From NCBI GenBank assembly GCA_022710975.1, contig JAKLGA010000003.1:310001-374000 (forward strand): DNA of 64,000 nucleotides, in the 5' to 3' direction. Positions 25,295 through 38,197 of the stretch are shown here, one piece after another (position 1 is the stretch's first letter; the number at the start of each line of letters is the position of its first letter). The translations under genes and the position numbers were made by a program. The DNA comes from Myxococcota bacterium. GTDB taxonomy: Bacteria > Myxococcota > B64-G9. The notes under the pieces are model-generated. The model was not told where the DNA came from and searched no databases. It was given only the letters and a program-made list of their open reading frames with translations.

Positions 25295-25327
25295 GAAACT
25301 CTGCGCGCCTGCGGCGCTTGAGTTTCT
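25294..25327. terminator. Bidirectional terminator overlapping both stop codons
   Basis: AGAAACTC (25294-25301) and GAGTTTCT (25320-25327) form a perfect 8-bp stem, with an inner GC-rich stem (GCGCGCC/GGCGC) around TGC. The last base of the rightward TGA and two bases of the leftward TAG lie inside the stem. It probably terminates both the C25 protease and the 25326 gene. Confidence 0.65.
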
Positions 25328-25865
25328 AAACCTCGACGCGGGTGTACCAGAACTCGCAGGCGCGCTCGTCGAGCACCCGGTGCTCGCTGCGGAAGGTCTG
25401 CTTGGTGGAGAGCTCCAGCAGCCGGCGCATGTAGATCTCCAGGCTCAGGAGGTGGGCCGAGGAGAAGGCGCAGCCGCTCACCCGCACCCCGGCGCTCTGG
25501 TCGGTGCTGGCGATCAGCCCGATCTCCCCGTCGGTGTAGAACTTGCGCCAGAGGTTCTCCATGCGGTTGAGCAGAAACTCCTTGGACAGCAGGCGGGAGA
25601 ACACCAGCAGCACGCCCTTGAGGTCCTGCTCGGCCAGGTAGGTGGACAGGCGCTCGAACTCGCCGGGCGGGGCCTTGGCCTGGAAGGCGTCCAGGAAGCG
25701 ACCATAAGGCGCCGCGTCGTAGAACTGGTTGTAGGTGAACGGGTTCTTGAGTAGCTGGCGGTCCTCCTCGCCCAGGCTTGCCAGGATCTCCTGGTAGAGC
25801 TCCGGGTGGGTCGCCTTGACCCAGCGGTTCACGGAAGCGTACAGGGCGCCGCGCATCTGGGTCAT
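25326..25865 (-). CDS. DUF2378-like small protein, paralogue B of a tandem pair
   Basis: 179 aa, ATG 25865 with GGGAGG 6 nt upstream. It aligns along its whole length with the upstream 179-aa neighbour: RG..Y.S..RW....HPE....IL..LGE.DR, STYLAEQDLKG..LVFSR.LSKEFL.NRM...W.KF and the C-terminal EHRVLDERACEFWYTRVEV. The pattern resembles the Myxococcus DUF2378/TIGR02265 paralogue family, a tentative assignment; no function is established. It contains CxxSSAH, absent from the partner. No signal peptide. The 22-nt gap to the partner implies an operon. Confidence 0.78.
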   Translation of the reverse strand: MTQMRGALYASVNRWVKATHPELYQEILASLGEEDRQLLKNPFTYNQFYDAAPYGRFLDAFQAKAPPGEFERLSTYLAEQDLKGVLLVFSRLLSKEFLLNRMENLWRKFYTDGEIGLIASTDQSAGVRVSGCAFSSAHLLSLEIYMRRLLELSTKQTFRSEHRVLDERACEFWYTRVEV

Positions 25866-25887
25866 CTCGGCCTCCCCGGCCGGGGCC

Positions 25888-26427
25888 TCACGCCCCGGCC
25901 CGGTGGTACCAGTACTCCGTGTTCTCCGGGTCCACCACGCGCCGCTCGCTGCGGTACGTCTGCTTGGTGGCCAGCTCGAGGACGCGGCGGAAGTAGATCT
26001 CCGTGGATCGGCAGTGATCCTCGGTGAGCTCGAGGTCGGCCACCCGCACGCCGACCGAGTCGCTGGTGCTGCGGATCAGCTCGAGCCGGCCCTCGGTGTG
26101 GAACTTACCCCACATGTCGCCCATGCGGTTGATCAGGAACTCCTTCGACAGCATGCGGGCGAACACCAGGAAGAGGCCCTTGAGATCCTGCTCGGCCAGG
26201 TAGGCGCTGAGCTCGTCGAGGGCCTCTGGCCCCAGCCGCGCGCGCAGCCCGGCCAGCATGCGCGCGTAGCGTTCGGTGGGGTAGAACTCGCCGTATCTGA
26301 TCGGGGCGCGGAAGAAGGCGCGGTCGTCCTCGCCCAGCTCCGCCAGGATGGCCTTGTGGGTCTCGGGGTGGTGGGTCTCGATCCAGCGCTGCATGGAAAC
26401 GAACATGGAGCCGCGCAGGTGGTCCAT
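25888..26427 (-). CDS. DUF2378-like small protein, paralogue A of a tandem pair
   Basis: 179 aa, ATG 26427 preceded by GGGAGGCG. Exactly the same length as its downstream partner and clearly homologous (MDHLRGSMFVSMQRWIETHH..., LAEQDLKGLFLVFARMLSKEFL, YFRRVLELATKQTYRSERRVVD). The fold looks alpha/beta with a four-helix N-terminal half. The resemblance to DUF2378 is tentative; heme-NO-binding or V4R-type ligand domains are alternatives for this size and layout. Cytoplasmic. Tandem duplication with divergence suggests a heterodimer or two related sensors. Confidence 0.78.
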   Translation of the reverse strand: MDHLRGSMFVSMQRWIETHHPETHKAILAELGEDDRAFFRAPIRYGEFYPTERYARMLAGLRARLGPEALDELSAYLAEQDLKGLFLVFARMLSKEFLINRMGDMWGKFHTEGRLELIRSTSDSVGVRVADLELTEDHCRSTEIYFRRVLELATKQTYRSERRVVDPENTEYWYHRAGA

Positions 26428-26536
26428 CGCCTCCCTCGGTCGGTCTGAGTTCTTCCCGCTCCGAGCTTCGCACGACCCGGGCCCGAGGGCAACCCCTCGG
26501 CGGCGTGAGGCCAGGGGGGTCGCCGGGCGCGGCGAT

Positions 26537-27991
26537 TCAGCCGCCCTGGGGCTGGTAGGTGAAGATGCCCATCAGGTCCTCGGACTGCGCGATCGGGCCG
26601 CCGTCCTTGATGGCCCGCACCCGGAACTGGTAGACCATGCCCGCCTCGAGCGCCGGGCCGGCGTAGGCCACGGTGACGTTCGGCGAGCCGGTCACCCGGG
26701 CCACGTCGAGCTTGCTCCAGACGAGGTCGCCGTAGGCGTCGTACACGTACAGCTCGTAGCTGTCCTCGCCCGAGTCGTCGCCCCACACCAGGTCGGGGGT
26801 GGCGGTGGCGACCGGGTCGGGGATGGCGGCGCCGGGCCCGCCTGGCGACACGACGGCCAGCGCCTCGTTCACCTTGAAGTTGTCCGGGATGTCGAGGACG
26901 GTGCCCGTGGCCGGCGGCAGCTCGATGTGCAGGATCTGGGTGCCGGCGATGCTCAGGTCCGGATCGCGCGCCAGGCCGTCGTTCTCGAAGGCGGCCAGCA
27001 CCACGTAACGCCCGTCGGGCACGCCCTCGATGGAGAAGTTGCCGTTCAGGTTCGGCGGGGTCCCGGGCGGGGGCGCGCGCAGCCCGGGCGGCACCTCGCC
27101 CCGGGCCGCGGACTCCAAGAAAGTGCTCTCGACCGCCAGCACCACGCTGGTCAGGCCCGAGGTCTCCACGATGTTGACCGTGCCGTTCACCGTGCTGAGC
27201 GGCCGGGTGGAGGCGGCCAGGTCCACGCCGGTGAGCGCCTGGCCCGTGGCCAGCGTGGCGCCGGCCGGCTCGAGCTGCACCCCGGCCGCGTACCCGCGCA
27301 CGGTGTACTCGCCCGCGGGCACGTTGTAGATGACGTAGCTCCCGTCCGCGGCGCTGAAGCCGTAAGGCGAGGGCGCCGGGCCACCCTCCGCGATCACCAG
27401 CACGCCGGCGGGCTGCTCGCCCAGCACCGCGCCGGCGATCGAGCCCAGCCCCTGGCCGGCGTCGTGCAGCGGCAGCAGCAGGATGGTGGTGGTGGCGCCC
27501 TCCAGCACCCAGCCGCCGTCGCCCTCCGGCGCGCTGGCGCCGCTCGCGGCGATGGGCAGCGCCGGCCGGATGGCCGAGGGGAAGGGCTCGTAGCCGGCGG
27601 CCTGGGCCCGCAGGCTGTACTCGCCCGAGGCGGGCTTGCCGTCCCCGTCGCGGGCCGCGGGCACCTGGAGCTCGAAGCGCCCGTCCGCGTCGCTCACCGC
27701 GGCCGTGCCCACGGCCGCGCCGTTCTCGTCCGCGGCCTGCACCCGGGCGCCCTCGATGGGCGAGTCGTCGCTCGCGTCGAGCACCTGGCCGCGCAGCAGG
27801 AGCGGCGCGTAGCAGCGCGGGTCGCCGCCGGTGACCTCGGCGCACACCTGGCCCTCGGCGCACCCGTCGCTCGCGCCGACCGTGGTGCAGCTCTTGTTCT
27901 TCTCCTCGCCGTCGTCGCAGCCGAGCCCACCCAGGGCCGCGGCGAGCGCGAGCAGGATCCCCATGGACAGGCCTTTCGCGTTCGAGGTCAT
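26537..27991 (-). CDS. Lipoprotein with carboxypeptidase-regulatory-like repeats
   Basis: 484 aa, ATG 27991 with GGAGGAGG 6 nt upstream. The signal MTSNAKGLSMGILLALAAALGGLGC has a lipobox-like end (Cys25). After a short Cys segment (CAEGQVCAEV..CYAPLL), several CarboxypepD_reg/beta-sandwich units appear: LRGQVLDASDDSPIEGARVQ...DADGRFEL, GSIAGAVLGEQPAGVLV...AADGSYVIYNVPAGEYTV, STVNGTVNI...NGNFSIEGVPDGRYVV. The C-terminal ~100 residues are Fn3-like. No enzyme motif. It lies 40 nt downstream of the 1395-aa lipoprotein gene and is probably co-transcribed with it, consistent with a shared outer-envelope complex. Confidence 0.85.
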   Translation of the reverse strand: MTSNAKGLSMGILLALAAALGGLGCDDGEEKNKSCTTVGASDGCAEGQVCAEVTGGDPRCYAPLLLRGQVLDASDDSPIEGARVQAADENGAAVGTAAVSDADGRFELQVPAARDGDGKPASGEYSLRAQAAGYEPFPSAIRPALPIAASGASAPEGDGGWVLEGATTTILLLPLHDAGQGLGSIAGAVLGEQPAGVLVIAEGGPAPSPYGFSAADGSYVIYNVPAGEYTVRGYAAGVQLEPAGATLATGQALTGVDLAASTRPLSTVNGTVNIVETSGLTSVVLAVESTFLESAARGEVPPGLRAPPPGTPPNLNGNFSIEGVPDGRYVVLAAFENDGLARDPDLSIAGTQILHIELPPATGTVLDIPDNFKVNEALAVVSPGGPGAAIPDPVATATPDLVWGDDSGEDSYELYVYDAYGDLVWSKLDVARVTGSPNVTVAYAGPALEAGMVYQFRVRAIKDGGPIAQSEDLMGIFTYQPQGG

Positions 27992-28031
27992 GAGCCACCT
28001 CCTCCGGAAGAAGTTGCCGAGGACTCCAAAC

Positions 28032-32219
<4,188 letters not shown>

Positions 32220-32243
32220 GCTTCGCTCCTATCCTTTGGATAT

Positions 32244-32263
32244 CCGCTCGATTCCGCGAGCGG
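32244..32263. promoter_or_regulatory. Dyad between a possible -10 and the ribosome site of the giant lipoprotein gene
   Basis: CCGCTCG (32244-32250) and CGAGCGG (32257-32263) form a 7-bp perfect dyad with a 6-nt loop. It lies between a TATAGA (minus strand, 32270-32275) and the start at 32219. It could be an operator or a 5'-UTR hairpin. Confidence 0.35.
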
Positions 32264-32336
32264 CCCCAGTCTATACGATCTCGTCCTCGTGGGGGAGCTT
32301 TTTTTTCGTTTCCTGTTGATCTTCCGTGCAGTTCGG

Positions 32337-33242
32337 ATGGAGCATGGGCCCGTGCTCTCGATCGCGTCCACGCTCGTCCTGGCCTGCCTCGGCCTGTCCG
32401 GCGCCGCCGTCGACGCGGGCCGTCAGGCCCTCGGGGCCGGCCTGGCCTGGCGCGACTGGCGTCCGGGCCGGCCGCCGCCACCTACCCTGTTCGGGGTTCA
32501 CACCTTCGAGCCGTCCGGAGTCCCCGAGTCGGACCGGGCCCGGGAGCTGGCCCTGCGGACGCTCGCCTGGCTGGGGATCCGCCCGGACGCGCCCCCGGCC
32601 GGGGTCCGGCTGGCCTACCGCGTCGAGGGCGCCGAGGGTCCGGCTCTCGAGCTCCTGGCGCGGGTCGGGCGGGCGCTCGGCGCCGAGGCCGAGGCACCCG
32701 CGGAGATCTCGGGCTGGGTCCTGTCTGCGGGGGCCCTCCGCCTGCGGCTGGCGTCCGGGCCGGAGCGGATGCGCCTGTCCCTGCGCGCGGGCCGGGTGCG
32801 CCTGCGGGCGGGCGGGGAGCAGGTGGAGCCGGGCGTCGAGGACGTGCGCTTCGCCGGCCGGCGGGCCCGCAACTTCCACCCCGGCGTGTGGCTGGCGCTG
32901 GCCCTCCGGCCCGGCGGCCGCCTGCGCCTGGCGGGCCCGGAGCCGGGCCGGCCGCCCCTCGTGCGACTGCTCGCCGCCCTTCCGGACGGAGAGGCGATGG
33001 AGTATGTGATCGATCCGGCCCAGGGCCGGCTGGCGGCCGAGCGCGCCTGGGCCAAGACGCGCGCCGGGATGGGCCTGGTGACCGGCTGGTTCGGGCGCTT
33101 CCGCGCGGTGGACGGGGTGCGGGTGCCCTGGACCTGGACCAGCGAGCGCGGCGGGCGACCCGTGGCGCGCGGCCAGGTGCTGCGCTGGGCGTGGATCGCG
33201 GAGGGGGACGAGCATGGACGGCCCGAAGACAACGGACCCTGA
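32337..33242 (+). CDS. Exported protein of unknown function, LolA-like features
   Basis: 301 aa from ATG 32337; GTG 32352 is an alternative with GGAG 9 nt upstream, while the ATG has no clear ribosome site. The N-terminus (VLSIASTLVLACLGLSGAA) is a probable signal peptide. The remainder is Arg-rich and beta-rich. The C-terminal block MEYVIDPAQGRLAAERAW...GWFGRFRAVDGVRVPWTW is reminiscent of LolA/LolB-type outer-membrane carrier folds, a weak resemblance. Its last 29 nt overlap the NrnA-like gene, so it heads the 32.3-38.2 kb run. No confident function. Confidence 0.7.
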   Translation: MEHGPVLSIASTLVLACLGLSGAAVDAGRQALGAGLAWRDWRPGRPPPPTLFGVHTFEPSGVPESDRARELALRTLAWLGIRPDAPPAGVRLAYRVEGAEGPALELLARVGRALGAEAEAPAEISGWVLSAGALRLRLASGPERMRLSLRAGRVRLRAGGEQVEPGVEDVRFAGRRARNFHPGVWLALALRPGGRLRLAGPEPGRPPLVRLLAALPDGEAMEYVIDPAQGRLAAERAWAKTRAGMGLVTGWFGRFRAVDGVRVPWTWTSERGGRPVARGQVLRWAWIAEGDEHGRPEDNGP

Positions 33243-34242
33243 CGGCCTGGCCGCCGCGCTGCGCGGCGGGCGGCGCGTGTGGGTGTTCCTGCACGACAAC
33301 CCCGATCCCGACACCCTGGCCGCCGGCTGGCTGCTCGCGCGCATCGCCGAGCACCTGGGGCTGCGCGCCCGGCTGGTGTACGGCGGCCGGCTGGGGCGGG
33401 CCGAGAACCGCGCCATGGTGAGCCTGCTGCGCCTGCCGGCCCGGCCGCTCGAGGGGGTCCGTTTCCGGGCGCGGCGCGGGGACCGGCTGGCCCTGGTGGA
33501 CAGCCAGCCGGGCACGGGCAACAACTCGCTGCCCGAGGGCCTCGGCTGCCACGTGGTGGTGGACCACCACCCCCTGCGGCGGAACTGGAGGGCCGAGTTC
33601 TCCGACGTGCGGGCCGGCGAGGGCTGCACCACCACGCGCATGCTGCGGCTGTTCGAGGGCTTCGGCCTGACGCTGGACGCGCGGCTGGCCACGGCGGTGG
33701 CCTACGCCATCGTGTCCGAGACGCAGGATCTGGGGCGCGAGGCCGACCCCGCCGATCGCGAGGCGCTGCTGCGTTCCTACCCGCTGGCCAACCTGCGCTG
33801 CCTGGGGCGCATCCGCCACCCGCGCCGCTCGCGCGCCTACTACCGCCTCATCCACCAGGCGCTGGTCCGGGCCCAGGTGGGCGGGAGGGTGTGCGTGTGC
33901 GCGATGGGCCCGGTGCCGGTCGCCGACCTGGTGGCCGAGGTGGCCGACTTCCTGGTGGCCATGGAGCGCGTCACCTGGTGCCTGGTGACCGGCCTGCACC
34001 AGGGCCAGCTCCTCCTGTCCCTGCGGGCGGATCGGCCGGTGGTGCGCGCCGGTCAGGTCATGCGCCGGCTGCTGGGGCGGGCGGGCAAGGGCGGCGGGCA
34101 CGGGTTGAGCGCCGGGGGGCTGGTGCCCTGCCCCGACGAGGCGGTCTGCGCCGAGCAGTCCGCGCGCCTGATCGAGCGCTTCCTGGCCCTGGTGGGGCAC
34201 CCGGGGCCCGAGCGGCTGAAGCCGCTGCTGGACGTGGGATGA
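33214..34242 (+). CDS. nrnA: DHH-family phosphoesterase (NrnA-like oligoribonuclease/pAp phosphatase)
   Basis: 342 aa, ATG 33214 with GGGGGACG upstream, overlapping the preceding gene by 29 nt. DHH motifs: HDNPDPDTLAAGW (motif I), LALVDSQPGTGN (motif II) and VVVDHHPL (motif III); the DHHA1 tail shows GKGGGHGLSAGG. NrnA enzymes degrade short oligoribonucleotides (nanoRNAs) and dephosphorylate pAp in the cytoplasm. The length fits the family (~310-340 aa). The stop overlaps the pseudouridine synthase start (ATGA). The symbol rests on motif identity; related DHH enzymes acting on c-di-AMP products cannot be excluded. Confidence 0.85.
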   Translation: MDGPKTTDPDGLAAALRGGRRVWVFLHDNPDPDTLAAGWLLARIAEHLGLRARLVYGGRLGRAENRAMVSLLRLPARPLEGVRFRARRGDRLALVDSQPGTGNNSLPEGLGCHVVVDHHPLRRNWRAEFSDVRAGEGCTTTRMLRLFEGFGLTLDARLATAVAYAIVSETQDLGREADPADREALLRSYPLANLRCLGRIRHPRRSRAYYRLIHQALVRAQVGGRVCVCAMGPVPVADLVAEVADFLVAMERVTWCLVTGLHQGQLLLSLRADRPVVRAGQVMRRLLGRAGKGGGHGLSAGGLVPCPDEAVCAEQSARLIERFLALVGHPGPERLKPLLDVG

Positions 34243-34982
34243 GCGCGATCCGCATCCTGTACCAGGACGAGGAGCTGCTGGTGGCCTCCAAGCCGGGCGG
34301 CCTGCTGATGCACCGCACCGGCATCTCGCGCGATCGGGTGTTCTTCATGCAGCAGCTGCGCGACCAGCTCGGCGGCGCCTGGGTGTACCCGGTGCACCGG
34401 CTCGACCGGGCCACCAGCGGCGTCGTGGCGGTCGCCCGCTCGAGCGAGGCGGCCCGCGCGCTGCAGGCCGCCATGCAGGCCGACGCGTGCGAGAAGCACT
34501 ACCTGGCCTTCGTGCGCGGTCGGGTGCCGCCGGCCTGGAGCGTGGCGCGCCCGCTCAAGAACGAGCGCGGTGAGCCCCAGCCCGCGCTCACCCACTTCGC
34601 GCGCCTGCTCGAGGTGGACTTCGGGGCGGAGCGCTACTGCAGCCTGGTGCGCGCCCGGCTGCACGCCGGCCGCCGCCACCAGGTGCGGCGCCACCTGGCT
34701 CGCGACACCTACTTCATCCTGGGCGACAGCGCCTACGGCAAGGGCGGCATCAACCGGCACTTCCGCGAGGCGTTCGGCCTGCCGCGGCTGTGCCTGCACG
34801 CCTGCCGGCTGCAGTTTCCGCACCCGCGCGACGGCCGCCTGCTGGTGGTGGAGGACCCGCTCCCGGACGACCTGCGGGGGTTCCTGCTGCGCCTGCCGGG
34901 GCTGGACGAGGCCGGCCTCGGCCGCGCGCTGGAGTCGGCCCCCGGGGTGTGCGAAGATGCCGCCTCCGGAGGCACACCGTGA
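34239..34982 (+). CDS. RluA-family pseudouridine synthase (TruC-like)
   Basis: 247 aa, ATG 34239 overlapping the previous stop by 4 nt. Family motifs: ILYQDEELLVASKPGGLLMHR, the catalytic-Asp motif HRLDRATSGV, and RLHAGRRHQVRRHLA near position 150. There is no S4 domain, and the size matches TruC (tRNA U65 pseudouridine synthase) rather than RluC/D. The short first motif and GDSAYGKGGINRHFRE also recall TruC. It should isomerise uridine in tRNA (or rRNA) in the cytoplasm. GTGA overlap with the next gene. Confidence 0.85.
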   Translation: MSAIRILYQDEELLVASKPGGLLMHRTGISRDRVFFMQQLRDQLGGAWVYPVHRLDRATSGVVAVARSSEAARALQAAMQADACEKHYLAFVRGRVPPAWSVARPLKNERGEPQPALTHFARLLEVDFGAERYCSLVRARLHAGRRHQVRRHLARDTYFILGDSAYGKGGINRHFREAFGLPRLCLHACRLQFPHPRDGRLLVVEDPLPDDLRGFLLRLPGLDEAGLGRALESAPGVCEDAASGGTP

Positions 34983-36424
34983 GCCGAGAGACAGTCACCA
35001 AGCGCTGCGAGATCGCCATCCTGGGCGCGGGCCCGGCCGGGCTGGGCGCGGCCTGGGAGCTCGCCCGGCAGGGCCGCCGGGACGTGATCGTGGTCGACCG
35101 CAACACGCGCCCGGGCGGGCTGGCCCGCACCGAGCAGCAGGACGGCCACCGCTTCGATGTGGGTCCGCACCGCTTCTTCACCCCGAACAAGGAGGTCGAC
35201 GCCCTGTGGCACGAGGTGCTGGGCGCGGACTTCCGCCCGGTCCAGCGGCTCACCCGCATCTACTACCGCGAGAAGTTCTTCCTGTACCCGGTCTCGGCCC
35301 TGGACGCGCTGCCGAAGCTGGGCCCGGTGCAGGCCGCCTGGGCGCTGGCCTCCTACGCGGCCGCCGCGCTGACCCGGGATCCGGCCCGGGCCACGACCTT
35401 CGAGGAGTGGGTCAGCGCCCAGTTCGGGCGGAAGCTCTACGAGAGCTTCTTCAAGACCTACACGGAGAAGGTGTGGGGCATCCCCTGCAACCAGATCGGC
35501 GCCGCCTGGGCCTCCCAGCGCATCAAGGGGCTGGACCTGTGGGGCGTGGCCAAGAACGCGGTCGGGGCGCTGGCGAGGAAGCCCAAGACGCTGGCCGACG
35601 AGTTCGACTACCCCACCCTCGGCGCGGGGCAGATGTACGAGCGCATGGCCGAGCGCGCCACCGCGGCCGGCCACACCTTCCTGATGCCCGCGGAGGTGGT
35701 GGGCGCGGAGCTCGACGGGCCCTGCCTGCGCGCGGTGACCCTGGCGGGACCCGGCGGCCGGGTGCGCCTGGAGGCCGGCCAGTTCATCACCACGCTGCCC
35801 ATCACCCGCTTCCTGACGCTGCTCTCCCCCCCGCCCGCCGACGAGGCGGTGCGGGCCTGCTCCGAGCTCTACTACCGCGACCACCTGACGGTGAACCTGG
35901 TGGTGGGCAAGACCGGGCTGTTCCCGGACCAGTGGATCTACGTGCACGCGCCGGAGGTGCAGATGGCGCGGCTGGCCAACTACCTGAACTTCTCGCCCGC
36001 CATGGCCGGCCGGCCGGGCACGACGCCGCTCAGCGTGGAGTACTTCGTGTTCCGCAAGGACCCGCTGTGGGCCAGGCCGGACGGGGAGCTGGTGGCGTTC
36101 GCGGTGGACGAGCTCCGGCGGATGAAGCTGCTCGACCCGGCCGCGGTGGAGCAGGGCTTCGTGGTGCGCGAGACCGACTCCTACCCGACTTACTACCTGG
36201 GCTTCGAGGGCGCCTACGCGAAGGTGCAGGCGGCCATGGACGGGCTGCAGAACGTGCTGCCGGCCGGCCGGGGCGGGATGTACAAGTACAACAACATGGA
36301 CCACTCGCTGTACTCCGGGCTGCTGGCCGCGCGCAACGTGCTGGGCGCCCCGGGCGCGCCCTTCGATCTGTGGAAGATCAACATCGACGCCGAGTACCAC
36401 GAGTCCGCCAGCCGCGGGCCCTGA
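34979..36424 (+). CDS. FAD-dependent amine-oxidase/protoporphyrinogen-oxidase-like flavoprotein
   Basis: 481 aa from GTG 34979, overlapping the preceding TGA in GTGA. The N-terminal dinucleotide-binding motif is IAILGAGPAGLGAAWELARQG followed by VIVVDRN..PGGLART. GPHRFFTPN and the C-terminal MYKYNNMDHSLYSGLLAARNVLG (the flavin-contacting end) match COG1232-like or UDP-galactopyranose-mutase-like FAD proteins, often near glycosyl or lipid genes. Substrate not predictable; HemY-type activity is a possibility but several motifs differ. Probably cytoplasmic or membrane-associated. 25 nt before the acyl-CoA ligase. Confidence 0.82.
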   Translation: MSRETVTKRCEIAILGAGPAGLGAAWELARQGRRDVIVVDRNTRPGGLARTEQQDGHRFDVGPHRFFTPNKEVDALWHEVLGADFRPVQRLTRIYYREKFFLYPVSALDALPKLGPVQAAWALASYAAAALTRDPARATTFEEWVSAQFGRKLYESFFKTYTEKVWGIPCNQIGAAWASQRIKGLDLWGVAKNAVGALARKPKTLADEFDYPTLGAGQMYERMAERATAAGHTFLMPAEVVGAELDGPCLRAVTLAGPGGRVRLEAGQFITTLPITRFLTLLSPPPADEAVRACSELYYRDHLTVNLVVGKTGLFPDQWIYVHAPEVQMARLANYLNFSPAMAGRPGTTPLSVEYFVFRKDPLWARPDGELVAFAVDELRRMKLLDPAAVEQGFVVRETDSYPTYYLGFEGAYAKVQAAMDGLQNVLPAGRGGMYKYNNMDHSLYSGLLAARNVLGAPGAPFDLWKINIDAEYHESASRGP

Positions 36425-36449
36425 CCGCCTGGCGGGCCCAGGAGGGGAC

Positions 36450-38177
36450 ATGTCCGACCCCAAGCCCTGGCTCAAGTACTACGCCGGCATCCCGGAGCAC
36501 CTGGACTACCCGGACGCGACGCTCTACGACTGCCTCCGGCGCACCGCCGAGCGCGTGCCGGACGCGCCGGCCTGGGACTTCTTCGGCGCCCGGCAGACCT
36601 ACCGGGAGTTCCTGGCCGAGGTCGACCGGGTGGCCGCGGCGCTGCACGCGGCCGGGCTGCGGGAGGGCGCGCGCATCACCATCTCCATGCCCACCACGCC
36701 CCAGGGCGTCATCTGCTTCTACGCGGCCAACAGGCTCGGCGCCGTGTGCAGCATGATCCACCCCCTCTCGCCCCCCAAGGAGATCGCCTTCTACCTGAAG
36801 GTCAGCGGCTCCACCCACGCGCTCACCCTCGACGCCTTCTACCCGGCCTTCCGCGAGGGCATGCAGGGCAGCCAGGTCGAGTGCCTGATCCTGGCCCGCA
36901 TCCCCGACTACCTGCCCTGGCTGAAGGGGCTCGGCTTCCGGCTGACCAAGGGGCGCAAGATCAAGCCCGTGCCGCCCGATCCCAGGGTGCGCTGGTGGCA
37001 CGAGCTCGCCCGCGGCCGCTACCCGGCCCCGCCGCCCGCGCGCATGGGCACGCACGACACGGCGGTCATCATGTACTCGGGCGGCACCACCGGCACGCCC
37101 AAGGGCATCCTGCTCAGCAACCGCAACTTCATCGCGGAGGGCATGCAGGCCGTCTCCTGGGTGAGCATGTCCGACGGCGACAGCATGCTGGCCATCCTGC
37201 CCATCTTCCACGGCTTCGGGCTGGGGGTGTGCATCAACGCCGTGGTGCTGGGCGGCGGCAAGTCCATCCTGGTGCCGCAGTTCACCGCCAAGACGGTGGC
37301 CGAGCTGATCAAGCAGAAGCGCCCGTCCTTCGTGGTGGGGGTGCCCACCCTGTACGAGGCCCTGACGCGCGAGCCGGCCTTCCTGTCCGCCGACCTCTCC
37401 TGCCTGCGGGGCGCCTTCTGCGGCGCGGATCACCTGCCGCGCCCGGTCAAGGAGCGCTTCGAGGAGCTGGTGCGCAAGTCCGGCGGCGACCTGAAGCTGC
37501 TCGAGGGCTACGGCCTGACCGAGGCGGTCACCGCCATCATGTGCATGCCGCTCGGCGAGTACCGCGAGTGCTCCATCGGCATCCCCTTCCCGGACATGCT
37601 GGCCAAGGTGGTCCGGGTCGGCTCGACCGACGAGGTGCCGGTGGGCGAGGAGGGCGAGATCTGCGTGAGCGGGCCGGCCGTCATGCAGGGCTACCTCGAC
37701 AAGCCGGAGGAGACCGCGGCCGCGCTGCGCACGCACGCGGACGGCCGGGTGTGGCTGCACACCGGCGACCTCGCCAGCATGGATCGGGACGGGTTCTTCT
37801 ACTTCAAGCTGCGCCTGAAGCGGATGATCAAGTCCTCGGGCATGAACGTCTACCCGGTCCAGGTCGAGGAGGTCCTGCTCGCGCACCCGGCCGTGGCGCA
37901 GGCCTGCGTGATCGGCGTGCCGGACAAGGCCCAGATCGAGCGGGTCAAGGCCTTCGTGGTGCTCAACCAGCCCGAGCAGGCCGGGCCGGAGCTCGAGCGG
38001 GCGCTCATCGCCCACTGCCAGGAGCAGCTGATCAAGTGGGCCTGCCCGCGGGCGATCGAGTTCCGCCCGGACCTGCCCAAGACCCTGGTCGGCAAGGTGA
38101 ACTTCCGCCAGCTCCAGGACGAGGAGCTGGCCCGCATGCAGGCCCGGGGCGAGTGGGTGGGCGAGAAGGTGTGCTGA
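36450..38177 (+). CDS. AMP-forming acyl-CoA synthetase/ligase
   Basis: 575 aa, ATG 36450 after GGAGGGG. ANL-family motifs: A3 MYSGGTTGTPKG, A5 EGYGLTEAV, A7 LHTGDLASMDRDGF and A8 LKRMIKSSGMNVYPVQVEEVL; the catalytic A10 Lys is in PKTLVGKVNF. It activates a carboxylic acid, most likely a fatty acid, to acyl-AMP and then acyl-CoA in the cytoplasm. The length is typical. Last gene of the overlapping run; a separate promoter follows it. Confidence 0.9.
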   Translation: MSDPKPWLKYYAGIPEHLDYPDATLYDCLRRTAERVPDAPAWDFFGARQTYREFLAEVDRVAAALHAAGLREGARITISMPTTPQGVICFYAANRLGAVCSMIHPLSPPKEIAFYLKVSGSTHALTLDAFYPAFREGMQGSQVECLILARIPDYLPWLKGLGFRLTKGRKIKPVPPDPRVRWWHELARGRYPAPPPARMGTHDTAVIMYSGGTTGTPKGILLSNRNFIAEGMQAVSWVSMSDGDSMLAILPIFHGFGLGVCINAVVLGGGKSILVPQFTAKTVAELIKQKRPSFVVGVPTLYEALTREPAFLSADLSCLRGAFCGADHLPRPVKERFEELVRKSGGDLKLLEGYGLTEAVTAIMCMPLGEYRECSIGIPFPDMLAKVVRVGSTDEVPVGEEGEICVSGPAVMQGYLDKPEETAAALRTHADGRVWLHTGDLASMDRDGFFYFKLRLKRMIKSSGMNVYPVQVEEVLLAHPAVAQACVIGVPDKAQIERVKAFVVLNQPEQAGPELERALIAHCQEQLIKWACPRAIEFRPDLPKTLVGKVNFRQLQDEELARMQARGEWVGEKVC

Positions 38178-38197
38178 GCCGCCCGCCCGGCGAAGAA

